Shown: positions 49,050 through 58,690, numbered from the stretch's first letter. The stretch is 64,000 nt of DNA from Paulinella micropora (GCA_019918135.1 WBZZ01002847.1:1-64000), one strand, 5' to 3'. Notes: generated by a model not told the origin, from the letters alone. Numbers and translations: made by a program.

Positions 49050-50045
49050 CTACGGTAATACCACCGCAGCTAACCTCGGAGCGCGTGCACGCAGAGGACA
49101 AGAGAACAGAGTCGGCCAGCGCCAAGTGCAGCAGTGCGTGTGCATGGGACGCAACCTAGCCCGCCATTCGCCTGGCAGAGCTCTCGGCACGACGACGGGG
49201 TGGGACTTGCGTTCTTGCTGCTTCGTCAGATTTTCACGCATGCCCATAGCAACTACGTCCCGCCATAAGCCGTTCTTCTTTTCAGTGGCCGCGGCGTATT
49301 GCTTCTTTTTTGTCATGGCTTGGTGTGCCTCTTTTCCCAGATAGTTATCCCATTCTTTCTCTTCGCTCCGAAACTCGCTGGGGCCGACGACATCTGCGTA
49401 CCATTTGGCAAGAGCCTCCTTAAGAAATCTTTTCCTGCCGCAAGCACCGACCTGTCCCTCCGGATCTGTCACAAGGCGATTGAGTATCTGATACAGATAC
49501 ACGCATTCTTCATAAACGACCCCAAACGGTTTGTAGGGGTAGCGCAAAGGCTCGTGCGCGCCGGTAATGACAGCTTTGACTAGACTGTTGTTGCTTAAAA
49601 GCAAGCGCTCCAAAAAGGGAGTCCAGCCCTGTTCCAAAGCCCACACGTCAAGTCTCATAAGTAGAGAGAACGCGTTGCACAATTGTTCTTGATGCGCGGG
49701 GGGAATGACGTCTACTAGCAAGGTGTGTACTACAGAAGCCAGGGACCCGTGGACCTCCTTTCCCAGCCTTTCGTAAGTGTTGCAGACAAGCAACAAGTAG
49801 TGCAGCAGACCAAGGACTATTTCTCTGCAGTTTGCTGGCACACTAGCAGGGAACAGGCTTGAAGGTACGGGATAGAAACAGGCCTTTTCGCTTTCGCTGT
49901 CTAGCTTATATCTATCTCCTTTGTGAATTAACCAATCTCTTTCCAGCCCCAGAAAGACAAAAGGAGAGTCGCCCCGGACAGGCAAAGGCCGTTTCTCTGG
50001 CTTCTTAAAAATTGCGTAAGGTGATATAATATTATGCCGGACCAA
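49050..50045 (-). CDS. Helical protein, downstream part of a pair of frames
   Basis: About 330 codons, no ATG near its beginning. Reads as a helical, Leu-rich protein (IVLGLLHYLLLVCNTYERLG, LMRLDVWALEQGWTPFLERL). It overlaps the frame at 49928-50701 in the same direction, and the N-terminal part of this frame continues the composition of that protein. The two are probably one gene, joined by splicing or recoding, or interrupted about once. No family recognised. Confidence 0.55.
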   Translation of the reverse strand: MVRHNIISPYAIFKKPEKRPLPVRGDSPFVFLGLERDWLIHKGDRYKLDSESEKACFYPVPSSLFPASVPANCREIVLGLLHYLLLVCNTYERLGKEVHGSLASVVHTLLVDVIPPAHQEQLCNAFSLLMRLDVWALEQGWTPFLERLLLSNNSLVKAVITGAHEPLRYPYKPFGVVYEECVYLYQILNRLVTDPEGQVGACGRKRFLKEALAKWYADVVGPSEFRSEEKEWDNYLGKEAHQAMTKKKQYAAATEKKNGLWRDVVAMGMRENLTKQQERKSHPVVVPRALPGEWRARLRPMHTHCCTWRWPTLFSCPLRARAPRLAAVVLP

Positions 50046-50701
50046 ACGTAGTACTCCTGCTCCGCTGCCCCGCTTTGTTTTGGCAGGAGCGTCGCGATGC
50101 TGCTTATTTGCGCATACAACCCCCTGAGTCCGGGCGCGAGAAGCTCGTTAGTTCCGTTCTCTTTGAGCCATTTGAGCAGGTAAATGTCTCCCCAGTGCTC
50201 TGACTCCTGTAAGATAAGCAAGCAGCGCTTAGCCGTTGGTTCTGGGGTTATTATTCTGTTTAAGACACTTAAAGTGGTAGCCCGTGCCTTGTAAAACACG
50301 TTTTGGTGGTTGCCTACCACTTCGTGGTAGTGGGCATGTTCTACTAGTGTGAACAGCCTGCGTAAGTCTTGGCGTGTTTCTTCATCCAGCATATGTTCAC
50401 GCGCACTGTTTGAGGAGGGAAACCATCGGAGACAAACGGTTCGGGGCACAGCAGAGGATAAGGCCAAGCTTTTGGTGTCTTGCTGCACCTGGAGGATCTT
50501 TTTTTGAACTTCTTTTACGGCTGGAGCAAGCTCGTAGGCGCGAATGCCGAATACGGTCTCCGCCGCCGCCCCGCTCACAAAGATCAAATGGCGTTGCGTT
50601 ACATGAAGCCGTGCTCTTAGGGGTTGGGGGTTTTTCTGTAACTCTGTAACTATCCGCCCCAACAGCTGTTTGAAATCACCTCCAGCAGGACTGCCGGACA
50701 T
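49928..50701 (-). CDS. Helical protein, upstream part of a pair of frames
   Basis: 257 residues from ATG 50701. Residues about 165-215 include YLLKWLKENGTNELLAPGLR, which resembles the 1120-residue protein. Its last 40 codons look less conserved than the overlapping frame, so the natural product may continue in the 49050 frame. No known family. Confidence 0.6.
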   Translation of the reverse strand: MSGSPAGGDFKQLLGRIVTELQKNPQPLRARLHVTQRHLIFVSGAAAETVFGIRAYELAPAVKEVQKKILQVQQDTKSLALSSAVPRTVCLRWFPSSNSAREHMLDEETRQDLRRLFTLVEHAHYHEVVGNHQNVFYKARATTLSVLNRIITPEPTAKRCLLILQESEHWGDIYLLKWLKENGTNELLAPGLRGLYAQISSIATLLPKQSGAAEQEYYVWSGIILYHLTQFLRSQRNGLCLSGATLLLSFWGWKEIG

Positions 50702-50747
50702 GAGCCCCTCGCGAATCCCTTGGCCTCTTACAACTTAGAAAGAGGGA

Positions 50748-50945
50748 AATGTGGGGGGGGGGAGGGGGGGGGGGGGGGGGGGGGAGTGCGGCGGCGCGGG
50801 GGGGGAAGGGGTTGGGGGGGGGGGGGGGAAGGAGTGCGGCGGCGCGGGGGCGCCAAGTATACAAGGGGAGCAAATTATCTACTCCCCTCCTCCTCAGACT
50901 AGCTCAGCAAATACCTTTTTTTTTGTGCTAAGAAGAACCAAGGCC
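50748..50945. promoter_or_regulatory. Divergent promoter spacer with long G-runs
   Basis: G-runs of 9 to 20 at 50753-50785 and 50800-50830 with GGAGTGCGGCGGCGCGGGGG repeated at about 50784 and 50831. It separates divergent genes starting at 50701 and 50946. Confidence 0.45.
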
Positions 50946-51803
50946 ATGGATAGCAGACGGAGTTTGTTTGGAGAAGCGGGGCCGGAGGATGTGGAATGCG
51001 GAGAAGTTGTGATTACCTGCGTGGCGCAAACCCAAGCGGACCCGGCGCGACAGGTCCCCGGCTCGGCCGTCACGTCCTACAGTGGTGACAAGGCGGTCCA
51101 AGTGCAGACGTGTGACATAGTAATCGCGAAGCGTAGCGATCTGGAGAGAGCTGTCGGGGAGCTGCCGCTGGTGACCAACGTGGCAACAAACTGGGATCGG
51201 GTGGATCCCCGCAAGCCGCTTGCGGCGGGCACGGCCGAGGTGCTGTGGAGGTTTCTGGGAGTGTGCGGGGAGGATGGGCTGCTGCAGGGCAAACAGGTGC
51301 GCGTGCAGACGCAGGGCGTGACTGACATGTACCTGCCACACCTAAACTGCTCCCCCAAGTCCGAGTGGGCGCACGAGGACATGCTTTTTTATGCTCGGCT
51401 GCCTTACCCCGAGGAGCTGCCTAATCGATGGTCACTGCCTGCCAAGGAAGGACACTCCCGCGTCCTGCTGGAGGCGCACTGCTTGGCGGCGGCCGCGAAC
51501 GAGGACTACGCCGGCTTCGCACGCGCTGGTTGTCAAAAGCAAGTGCAGGAGTGGGCCCGCCCGGCGCGTGCTCGGGCAGGGGGATCTCCCTCCGCTCAGC
51601 CGGCCAGTGTGGCCGAGGCCAGAGCCAAGGCGGGCCCTGCCGATCGAGGGTCGGGGGTCGTCGGCCACCAGCTGTTTTTGCTGCTGCAGCGGAGCGTCGT
51701 TGACTATGTCACGCACTCGGCGCGCCGGGAAGACAACGTTCAATACGTAGGACAGTGTGTGCGTCAGGGCTATTTCGGGGAAATGAGCAGAGTCTTCATG
51801 TAA
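50946..51803 (+). CDS. Unknown protein, 285 residues
   Basis: ATG 50946. No family recognised. The first 150 residues look like a beta-rich fold (VVITCVAQTQADP, VQTCDIVIAKRSDL, VRVQTQGVTDMYL); residues about 190-235 are Ala/Arg-rich and flexible; the end is helical (HQLFLLLQRSVVDYVTHSAR). Convergent with the gene at 51920 through the palindrome TTTTAATTAAATT at 51825. Confidence 0.65.
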   Translation: MDSRRSLFGEAGPEDVECGEVVITCVAQTQADPARQVPGSAVTSYSGDKAVQVQTCDIVIAKRSDLERAVGELPLVTNVATNWDRVDPRKPLAAGTAEVLWRFLGVCGEDGLLQGKQVRVQTQGVTDMYLPHLNCSPKSEWAHEDMLFYARLPYPEELPNRWSLPAKEGHSRVLLEAHCLAAAANEDYAGFARAGCQKQVQEWARPARARAGGSPSAQPASVAEARAKAGPADRGSGVVGHQLFLLLQRSVVDYVTHSARREDNVQYVGQCVRQGYFGEMSRVFM

Positions 51804-51821
51804 ACGGGGGGGGGGGAGGTT

Positions 51822-51840
51822 GTATTTTAATTAAATTTTG
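51822..51840. terminator. Shared poly(A) signal between convergent genes
   Basis: TTTTAATTAAATT at 51825-51837 gives ATTAAA or TTTAAT-type signals on both strands, 22 bases after one stop and 80 after the other. Confidence 0.45.
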
Positions 51841-51919
51841 GCGGGAGAAGCCAACAAAAAGACTTGTAATTGGGCAGGCAGGCAAGGCGGGCGGCCGCAA
51901 GGGCAGGTTTTTAGTGTTT

Positions 51920-53269
51920 TTATGCTGCTGGTACTGCAATTTGTCCCTTTTTCAGTAGGTAGGCTACGTCTACAAAGGCCAGAGGCCCGGCCTGTGGGTT
52001 CAGGACGTCGCTTGTGCCTTTCCCTGCATTGCCTGCCTCAGCACGCAAGAGGGGCGAGACCAGCGACAAGACTTGTTGCAGTGCTTCGGTGTAACTAGCG
52101 TAATTAGAAAGCTGATTGCCAAACAATCCTGTCGTTACCGGTGTAAGGTTTGTGTACTCTTGGGTTGTTAGAAAAGGTTTTGATTTTGAGAGTGTCATAG
52201 CCCGTGAGTAGCCCTGCAGCGCTCCTGTCAGCCGCAAGGCCGAGAAAGTAGCAGAGAACTCCGGACACAGCAGCAATCTGTTCTTGTCCCAATCAGCATC
52301 ATCCTTCTTGTGTGTCGGATAACTATTTGTTGCCATTGCTCTCATTTCAAGGCTCTTGTCATCATGGCCCGAGAGGACAAGTACAAAGTATCGGTTTTCT
52401 TCAAGCTCAACCGCTCCAAGAACTCTGCCCGTAACACCATTAATGGTCCGCACATTAGTGTGTAGGCAGTAGTCCAGAGCGGCGTAAACTGCATAGTCTA
52501 CCACGTTGAGCCATTTGTCGTTCAGGGCATGGCCTTCGAAGGCAAGGATCCGTTGGTCGCCTTTGCCTTGTAGCTTTGGAAATGTTTCTTTGGCGGGCCC
52601 GAGTTTCTGTATGAACTTTTCCAAGAAGCGTTCAAGAATTAAATCGCTAGTGTCCTCACGTTTTGAGTTGTCTAGCAAATCCCGGAAAGCTTCCTGGGCC
52701 TTCTGCAAACATGTCCGATAGGCTCCGTACGATTCAGCCGTCGTCAGAACGTTGGTGCCGGAAAATAGACTCCGCCTCCATATCTTTTCATGTAGCGGCA
52801 GAAAAGAACGATGATGCTCTGCCTCAATGATGCTAGTGACGGATTCAGCCAACCAGGGCACGACTTCTGCGTACGGATGGTAGGGGGTATCTGGTAGCTT
52901 AGCTCTGGCGGCGTTTTGTGCAGCAGAGAACGAATCCCCGGTCCGGTCCGCGGCTTTTTCAACTTGGTTCCTTAGATTGGAAATCTTTTGCGTGAACTCT
53001 AGCATAAACTTGCTGTACGTCGGCATTGAGATGACTTGGTACGGGCTTTGCTCGGCTGAGGTAGCAGCAGCAGCACCAGCAGCAACTTCAGGCCTGATGA
53101 TGACGGCGCGTAGTGCATGGAAGACGCCCAACACAATCGAATCGTTGCCAGCAATTGCTCTTTGTCTAGGGTCAGGCTCCCTCCTCAGCTCCGCCAGACT
53201 TGGGACGTCCACTACCTTTTCGACCTTACTAAGGTAACGATTCGTTGGATTAGTCTTTCCAGTTCCCAT
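51920..53269 (-). CDS. Helical protein of the 45-55 kb group
   Basis: 449 residues from ATG 53269. Helical, with segments such as SFSAAQNAARAKLPDTPYHP and LHEKIWRRSLFSGTNVL that weakly resemble the 1120-residue protein (KRDLFASSWNDLL). A basic N-terminus. Its start overlaps the end of the AT-hook frame upstream within a short near-repeat, so the two are likely one gene, interrupted about once. No known family. Confidence 0.6.
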   Translation of the reverse strand: MGTGKTNPTNRYLSKVEKVVDVPSLAELRREPDPRQRAIAGNDSIVLGVFHALRAVIIRPEVAAGAAAATSAEQSPYQVISMPTYSKFMLEFTQKISNLRNQVEKAADRTGDSFSAAQNAARAKLPDTPYHPYAEVVPWLAESVTSIIEAEHHRSFLPLHEKIWRRSLFSGTNVLTTAESYGAYRTCLQKAQEAFRDLLDNSKREDTSDLILERFLEKFIQKLGPAKETFPKLQGKGDQRILAFEGHALNDKWLNVVDYAVYAALDYCLHTNVRTINGVTGRVLGAVELEENRYFVLVLSGHDDKSLEMRAMATNSYPTHKKDDADWDKNRLLLCPEFSATFSALRLTGALQGYSRAMTLSKSKPFLTTQEYTNLTPVTTGLFGNQLSNYASYTEALQQVLSLVSPLLRAEAGNAGKGTSDVLNPQAGPLAFVDVAYLLKKGQIAVPAA

Positions 53270-53846
53270 TCTTGGCCTTTCCAGTTCCCTTCTTGGCCTT
53301 TCCAGCTTCTTCCTGCTGGGTCTTTTCAGCTCCTGCCCTCTTCGCCGCAACCCTTTCGGACCTCCTCAACGCCCTTTGTGCCACCTGCTGCGCAAGCGAC
53401 AGCTCCTGCTCCGGCTCCTGCTTCGGCTTCGCTCCCTTACGAGGCCTACCCCGTTTTCTGGCCTCAGCTGTAGGTTTATCTTCTTCTTTACGCGTTGGTG
53501 GTGTTTCTAAAGGCGGCGCGGGAGGAGGGGGCGAACTATTCGAAGCAGTCGAATCTTCCCTTCCTGCTTCATCTTCATCTCCAGCCGAGGATACAAACAC
53601 ACTGGGGTTCGGCGCCGAGACCCGTGCTCTCGGCTGCGATTTTCCCTTTCTTCCCCTCGCGGAGTCTCCGCCCCCTTCTCCTCCTTCTCCTCCTCCCTGC
53701 CCCTTGCCGTCTCCTCCTCCCGCCCCCTCTCCTCCTCCTCCTCCTCCTCCTCCTCCTCCATCTTTATCGGAGCTTTCCCTGTCCGTCTCTTCGTCGCAGC
53801 CGACGCCGGTGCCCCCGATGATGGAGTCATTCCAAAGTCTGCCCAA
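53250..53846 (-). CDS. AT-hook protein, low-complexity
   Basis: 198 codons, mostly disordered: a Gly/Glu-rich tract made by GGA repeats, a Pro-rich part and a basic C-terminus with KRGRPRKG, an AT-hook that binds the minor groove of AT-rich DNA. Probably the middle of a longer protein whose earlier exon lies upstream (see the 53937-55112 entry). The GGA repeat makes frame and length uncertain here. Confidence 0.5.
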   Translation of the reverse strand: MGRLWNDSIIGGTGVGCDEETDRESSDKDGGGGGGGGGGEGAGGGDGKGQGGGEGGEGGGDSARGRKGKSQPRARVSAPNPSVFVSSAGDEDEAGREDSTASNSSPPPPAPPLETPPTRKEEDKPTAEARKRGRPRKGAKPKQEPEQELSLAQQVAQRALRRSERVAAKRAGAEKTQQEEAGKAKKGTGKAKNGNWKD

Positions 53847-53936
53847 GTTTCTGCAGCATCCATTGCCTCTTTTGCGTCCTCCGTGATTTCCATATCATCC
53901 CCTTTCCCCGCGGAGCTTCTCTCTGTTATCAGCGCC

Positions 53937-55112
53937 CTAACTTTGCGGCTTAGGGCTTTTATACGTACGGATGAAGATCGTACCACTCTCACACCAGCGA
54001 TCTGTTGTGTCCTTAACCCACAGAAGAGTTTCTTTGATTATCTCTGCGCTATCGCCCTCGGCCTTGGATATGGGGTTCCCCAAGGCTTTCCACAGCTCTT
54101 TAGAAAAGCCTGGTTCGAGCGTTTGAGTTTTGATTGTAGTTTTGTTCAGCTGTATCGTTGTTGTGTCAGCTGTAATTTTCAGACTGAAGCCTGTCGCTAC
54201 TCCTTGGCTCAGACTGACAGCTGAGTCCTGCTGACAGATGGACTGGACAAGAAGTCTTGCTATTGTGTCGTTATTAACGGGGCCTGGATGCTCGGCTGCT
54301 AGCTTAGCAAACGTAGCTAGCCAAAACACAAAATGAGTGGCGCCGGCCAGGTAGGGGCTGTTGTTGGTCCAGGTATCGCCATTTTGGTACGTGTCGACCA
54401 GAGTGGGTATAACCATGCTGTCAGTATCAGAATGAACAGCTTCCCAAGCCTTAGTTCTGTCCTTTGGCGCTCTTCCTCGGCTTACCTGCCGGGCCCAAAC
54501 ACCTTCCAACACATTTCTTTCCAGTAGTACCTGGTTGCTGCGGTGCAGCTTCGGTTGCTTATAGCTGTAGCCAACCTGCAAGTAATGCATTATCGTCCAA
54601 GTATCAAAGCTGGCTACATGTACATTGGAGCCCTTGGCGCCCTGGAATCTTCCAAGGTAGTGTTCAGCAAACTTCTTGGTAATCATTTGGGGGCTAGACC
54701 AAAACTCCTCGCCTTGTTCAGTTTCGTAAGCCTCAGCCAGTACCAGTAGCAATGCAGAGACAATCCAAGTCCAAGTATCTGCGTACGAGCCCAACTCTTG
54801 TTTAAATTCCGATCCAACCACCAAAGGTGGGCCGGGTAAGGCTGTTAGTACCAGTTTGCTTTTGGGTGGAGACTTTCCAGTAGCAACAGACGCCTCCCAT
54901 TCTAGCTCCGTCAGTAGCACGATGCTTGCATCAGCTGATCCGCCCCGGAGTTCGCAAAGCGTCTTTAGAATGCGAAAAAGGACGATGCAATAGGATGTAG
55001 TGGACTTCTTCTGCTCTCCTAAAACATAACTTCCAATCTTTTCAAGTCCTGTCATAAAACCCGATCTAAGGACCGTTCCAAAATCCGTTGCTGCTTCTGC
55101 AACGAAGTCCAT
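53937..55112 (-). CDS. Helical protein with a probable 61-nt intron near its end
   Basis: 391 codons from ATG 55112. Helical and Trp-rich (SYADTWTWIVSALLLVLAEA, VHVASFDTWTIMHYLQVG). The last codons are probably intron: a GTACGA donor at 53983 and CTGATAACAG acceptor ending at 53923 enclose exactly 61 nt, and joining them in phase 1 reads RWCESERSSAGKGDDMEITE, leading into an acidic, Lys-rich exon ahead of the AT-hook region. So this gene likely spans towards 51.9 kb. No known family; chromatin-linked role is inferred from the AT-hook. Confidence 0.6.
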   Translation of the reverse strand: MDFVAEAATDFGTVLRSGFMTGLEKIGSYVLGEQKKSTTSYCIVLFRILKTLCELRGGSADASIVLLTELEWEASVATGKSPPKSKLVLTALPGPPLVVGSEFKQELGSYADTWTWIVSALLLVLAEAYETEQGEEFWSSPQMITKKFAEHYLGRFQGAKGSNVHVASFDTWTIMHYLQVGYSYKQPKLHRSNQVLLERNVLEGVWARQVSRGRAPKDRTKAWEAVHSDTDSMVIPTLVDTYQNGDTWTNNSPYLAGATHFVFWLATFAKLAAEHPGPVNNDTIARLLVQSICQQDSAVSLSQGVATGFSLKITADTTTIQLNKTTIKTQTLEPGFSKELWKALGNPISKAEGDSAEIIKETLLWVKDTTDRWCESGTIFIRTYKSPKPQS

Positions 55113-55179
55113 CTCGCGCTGGCTTTTTTTGGGCTTGAATACGGGCTCTTGTCTTTTTACTTATTTATGCCAGACCGGT

Positions 55180-55399
55180 TTGTTAAAGTAAAGAGAAAGT
55201 TTGGTTTGGTTTAGATAAGGTACAAGAGAAAAAAGGGGAAGAGGGAGGAGGGGGGGGGAGGGAGGGGAAGAGAAGGGAAGAGAGGGGAAGGGAGGGAGGG
55301 GGCAACGGGGATTGCCAAATTTCCGCCCCCCCCCCCTCTCTTTATTCCCTTCGTACTCGTTTTCTCATGCTTGTTTCAGCATATATTCTTTTTTTACTG
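55180..55399. other. Purine-rich spacer
   Basis: GGGA-rich block at 55230-55310 and a C-run, followed by an AT-rich stretch. Probable promoter of the 55112 gene and 3' region of the 55400 gene. No gene seen. Confidence 0.35.
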
Positions 55400-56200
55400 C
55401 TATACTTGCCAGAGGTGTTCGTGATCAAAGGTGCGTAAATTAGTGAGGACCCACGCGCGGGCTCCATAGCCGCCAAGTAAGAAGCGTGGCGTCGAGTTGA
55501 GCAGAGAGTTATACAAAGCAAGAGTTTCTGGTATCGGGCGCGGCACCGCGACGACGACTTCTGGCGATGCCTGCTGCCAGTCTGACGCTAGCAACAGCAA
55601 CAAGTAGGCCCAAAGCCAGTGGAGTCCGCCTACAGTCAGCAGTTCGCCTAGAAGCGCCGCAAAGCCGCGCAGGGAGGCGGGCACCTCCGAGCAAGGGCCG
55701 GGTAACTGCGCCAGCCAGAGCCTATATATGAGTCGGCGGTCCCCAAGACGCCAGATCCTTTCTACGGACAGCTTGCGCCGCAGGGCCGGCAGGCAGTTTG
55801 GTGCACAGGTGCACTTGCCGGCGGGTGAGTTCAGGCCAGACTGGCCAGTGGGCATGTAGAATACCCGTGTGCGCCCCTCCGACCACGATCTGGCACGTAA
55901 GGGGCCCCCGTGCTGTAGGTCATCCGCGGAGGCCTCTAGGTCAAGGAGAGCAGTCGGCAAGCCCGTCAGCAGGCAGGTGTCTTGTCGTGCGCAGCCGTTG
56001 GACTTGTGACAGTAGTGTATAGCCCCTGAAGATAGGCAGACCGACCAGGGCAAGCCACTGGCCCCCCGCGCCCACTCGCAGGCACGGCTGCACGTGTGGC
56101 TTTTTCCCGCCGGGGCCCTAGCCCTGCTAGTGGGGGAGGCCCAGCACGCAATGAATTGTGCAGCGCATTCAGCCAACTGATCGTGCAGGTGCCATTCCAT
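55400..56200 (-). CDS. Cys-rich unknown protein
   Basis: 266 residues from ATG 56200. The first 150 residues contain many Cys (HTCSRACEW, IHYCHKSNGCARQDTC, CTCAPNC) and may form disulfides or bind metal. A hydrophobic stretch (LHWLWAYLLLLLAS) at about residues 200-215 could be a membrane segment. The end is globular. No family recognised. Confidence 0.55.
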   Translation of the reverse strand: MEWHLHDQLAECAAQFIACWASPTSRARAPAGKSHTCSRACEWARGASGLPWSVCLSSGAIHYCHKSNGCARQDTCLLTGLPTALLDLEASADDLQHGGPLRARSWSEGRTRVFYMPTGQSGLNSPAGKCTCAPNCLPALRRKLSVERIWRLGDRRLIYRLWLAQLPGPCSEVPASLRGFAALLGELLTVGGLHWLWAYLLLLLASDWQQASPEVVVAVPRPIPETLALYNSLLNSTPRFLLGGYGARAWVLTNLRTFDHEHLWQV

Positions 56201-56259
56201 AGAGGGCTTCTTAATGAAGGACAAAACAAAACAAGAGAATAGTCAGGGCATTTCAGGGG

Positions 56260-56470
56260 GGAAAAGAAAAAAAATCATTGTCCCCCTCCTCCTTGGTCCC
56301 CTCCACCGCCCCTCCCCCCCCCCCTCCCCCCCCCCCTCCCTCCCCCCCCCCCCCACCACCACTCTTTCTCTCTTTCTCCCTTCGAAAGAAGGAGGTTAAA
56401 GAAAGGGGGGGGGGGGGTATTTCTTCTTTTATTAAAAGCAGCGAATAAATAGACTCCAACTGGACCGTCT
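56260..56470. promoter_or_regulatory. Divergent promoter spacer, C-run/G-run rich
   Basis: Long C-runs (56306-56355) and a G-run at 56405-56418, with TTTTATTAAAAGC at 56428. It separates divergent starts at 56200 and 56501. Confidence 0.35.
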
Positions 56471-56500
56471 TTGCTTTTAGGGCGGCACTGGGGTCAAGAG

Positions 56501-58306
56501 ATGACAGACGCCGCAGGACCTGGAAGCCTCGCAAGCATAATAACTGTGTGGGCAAAACTTGTCAAGATCTTCTGTTTGGAGGTTGGCTTTAAGCGTGATA
56601 AGTTGGAGGACATCGGGGTTGCCCTCCAGACATTCCGGGACAGGACTAAAAAAAACGTCAAACGTACGGAGGCATATTCTGAGTTCTACCGCAAACTAGA
56701 AGATGATCCTTCCGGGGACGACATGAGTACAAAAGAAATCCTCGATTCTCTCCCTGAACCAGACCAAATCGATGCATGGAAAGAAACTGAACCGAGGAAG
56801 AGCTTGTGCGAAGCGCTGGAGGACCTCATTTTGTTGAGTCGGCCGACCGACGACACGATTGTCACGGACACAGAAAGAACTGAATTACAGCAGGAGCTTG
56901 CGACAAATTTGCGTGGCAATCTCACTCTCATCACCACTGGCGAAGAACTGGACGAGGATACTAGTCGCAAGATAGGCAAGGAATCAGAAGATTTCCTGGC
57001 TGAAATCAATACGGCGCTGTCAACGGCCGGCGCGGACGAAGCAGAGCCTGAGCCTGCAGGGCCTGCAGAGCCTGAGCCTCCTCCACCTCTTGTTCGCACG
57101 GGAGATGATGATGTTAGCGCCCGTCCAGATGACCCGCTGGCTAGTAGTCACCACGAGGAAGAAGACTCGTGGGCTAGTAGTCACCACGAGGAAGAAGACT
57201 CGTGGGCTAGTAGTCACCACGAGGAAGAAGACTCGCGGGCTAGTAGTCACCACGAGGAAGAAGACTCGCGGGCTAGTAGTCACCACGAGGAAGACAAAGA
57301 TTCAGATGTAGGAAAAGAAGCTGGCGCAGAAGAAGGTGCAGATGTAGGAAAAAAAGCTGGCACAGAAGATCCGCCAGCTCTAGCACTTTCCGATGATGAT
57401 GATGATTCCGGTTCTGAATCTGAAATCCCGCCCCTCCCGAAGAAGACCTCCGGGGATGGCCCCGGCGGGGTTCGTCGTGTGCTGGTGATAGAACCCCCGT
57501 ACAACCAGCCTTTTGAGTATTGGACCTTTGAAAGCCTCCAAGCAATACTTGCACTAGACCCCGAGGAAACATTCGCGATAAAATTATGTCGAGAGCCTTT
57601 CTGGAGTTCCGAAAAGCAATTCTCAAGACTTCTCGATCTGCGCGATGACATGGAAACTAAGGGTCTACCTCATGCATTCGATTACAAGCGCAGCATGGCG
57701 ATGATCCTGCGCACACTTGCCACCGAGTTTGAGCAATTTCGAGTATCTATTGAGTGGCACAAAGACTACGTACAAATGTTAGCCAATTTGGACGAGGGGA
57801 ACGTGCTGTGGTTTCTGCTGCGGCTTACTGCACAACAGCAATACCGCTACAGGCTTGTGGGCGGCAAGTATGCGCAGCTGGTTGACAATTTTATGGCAGA
57901 GTGGTCGCGTGCGAACAAGTGCTACTGGAAAAGATATGACAACCTTGGTGTTGACGGGCCCACGGAAAGGCCAACTCTCGACGACGAATATTTCGAAAAG
58001 TATTTTACCAACATTTCCCAGCTTGCTGTGACCCCTGAGAGAAAGGCAGAGCCGGACGATGATGAAGAGCTAGACGAGGATGATGAGCTAGACGAGGATG
58101 ATGATGATGACGAAGACGAGGACAAAGCTGCAAAAGCAGACAAGGATGAAGCTGGCGGGGCATCATCAGCTACGGCTGACAGCCACCGGCGGGGCGCGGC
58201 CCCGCTGCTAGTGCGTCCTCATATATTCGCTTGGATTCATAGTGAGGTTAGCAAGAGGTCGCTCTCCATGTCTTTGTACAGAAAAAAAATGAGAGTACAA
58301 AATTGA
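56501..58306 (+). CDS. Large acidic protein with an 11-residue tandem repeat
   Basis: 601 residues from ATG 56501. An N-terminal helical part (about 1-185) is followed by five tandem copies of an ASSHHEEEDSW unit (about 214-267), an acidic linker, a globular helical domain (about 330-510, with FEYWTFESLQAILALD and LWFLLRLTAQQQYRYRLV), and an acidic Asp/Glu run near 525-550. His/Glu-rich repeats could bind metal or histones. No known family. AATAAA at 58310. Confidence 0.7.
   Translation: MTDAAGPGSLASIITVWAKLVKIFCLEVGFKRDKLEDIGVALQTFRDRTKKNVKRTEAYSEFYRKLEDDPSGDDMSTKEILDSLPEPDQIDAWKETEPRKSLCEALEDLILLSRPTDDTIVTDTERTELQQELATNLRGNLTLITTGEELDEDTSRKIGKESEDFLAEINTALSTAGADEAEPEPAGPAEPEPPPPLVRTGDDDVSARPDDPLASSHHEEEDSWASSHHEEEDSWASSHHEEEDSRASSHHEEEDSRASSHHEEDKDSDVGKEAGAEEGADVGKKAGTEDPPALALSDDDDDSGSESEIPPLPKKTSGDGPGGVRRVLVIEPPYNQPFEYWTFESLQAILALDPEETFAIKLCREPFWSSEKQFSRLLDLRDDMETKGLPHAFDYKRSMAMILRTLATEFEQFRVSIEWHKDYVQMLANLDEGNVLWFLLRLTAQQQYRYRLVGGKYAQLVDNFMAEWSRANKCYWKRYDNLGVDGPTERPTLDDEYFEKYFTNISQLAVTPERKAEPDDDEELDEDDELDEDDDDDEDEDKAAKADKDEAGGASSATADSHRRGAAPLLVRPHIFAWIHSEVSKRSLSMSLYRKKMRVQN
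57140..57300 (+). repeat. 33-bp in-frame tandem repeat
   Basis: Five units of 33 bases starting GCTAGTAGTCACCACGAGG, nearly identical, so recently amplified. Confidence 0.9.
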
Positions 58307-58333
58307 TTTAATAAAAAAACAAGAAAGAAAAAA

Positions 58334-58690
58334 TCAAGAGTCGCAGGCTAGAGCTAGCTCGGGATAGGCGGCACGGCCGGCACCTTCTTCGTCGTGGGCC
58401 CTAGCAGCCAGCAAAGCCTGGACGGCGCCGCGCACCGGCAGTTGCATAGGCTGCGTTATTAGCACGAGTGCCCATTCCTTTTCCAGCAGCAAGCATTCCC
58501 GGAGGGACCGGCTAGACATAGGGACAGAGCGGCGCCGAAAACGCACGTCGCCTACAATTACGGAGGGGTTGCCGCGCGACGTGGCACGCGCTTCCGCCTG
58601 TAGTTCATAGTACCCAGCGCCGCACCGGCGGGGCCGCCGCCTTGCTGGGCTAGGAATTCTTGGCCGCCTCTCGTAGGTGCTGGCTTAGTA
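58334..58690 (-). pseudogene. Gene remnant or 3' exon, unknown
   Basis: An open frame with coding-like composition and no good ATG at its start (an internal one at 58546). It reads GYYELQAEARATSRGNPSV, then LLLEKEWALVLITQ and a helical end. Just upstream the minus strand has GTACTAAG, and the preceding 300 bases hold splice-like signals (CTCTCTCTAAATCAG near 59030) and fragments such as DQGAGGQLLLRAEL, weakly like the HGADGWLRLELAL motif at 21.2 kb. It may be the 3' exon of the gene at 59029 or a decayed member of the local family. Confidence 0.35.

Noticed and set aside
49928-50045. Programmed -1 frameshift between the two overlapping frames
   Set aside because: No canonical slippery heptamer in register was found in the overlap; splicing or an interruption is at least as likely, so no recoding is claimed.
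53270-53890. A plus-strand frame of about 200 residues opposite the AT-hook gene
   Set aside because: Its composition (Ser/Pro/Leu runs) mirrors the GGA-rich minus-strand gene; the minus strand has the AT-hook and the splice join.
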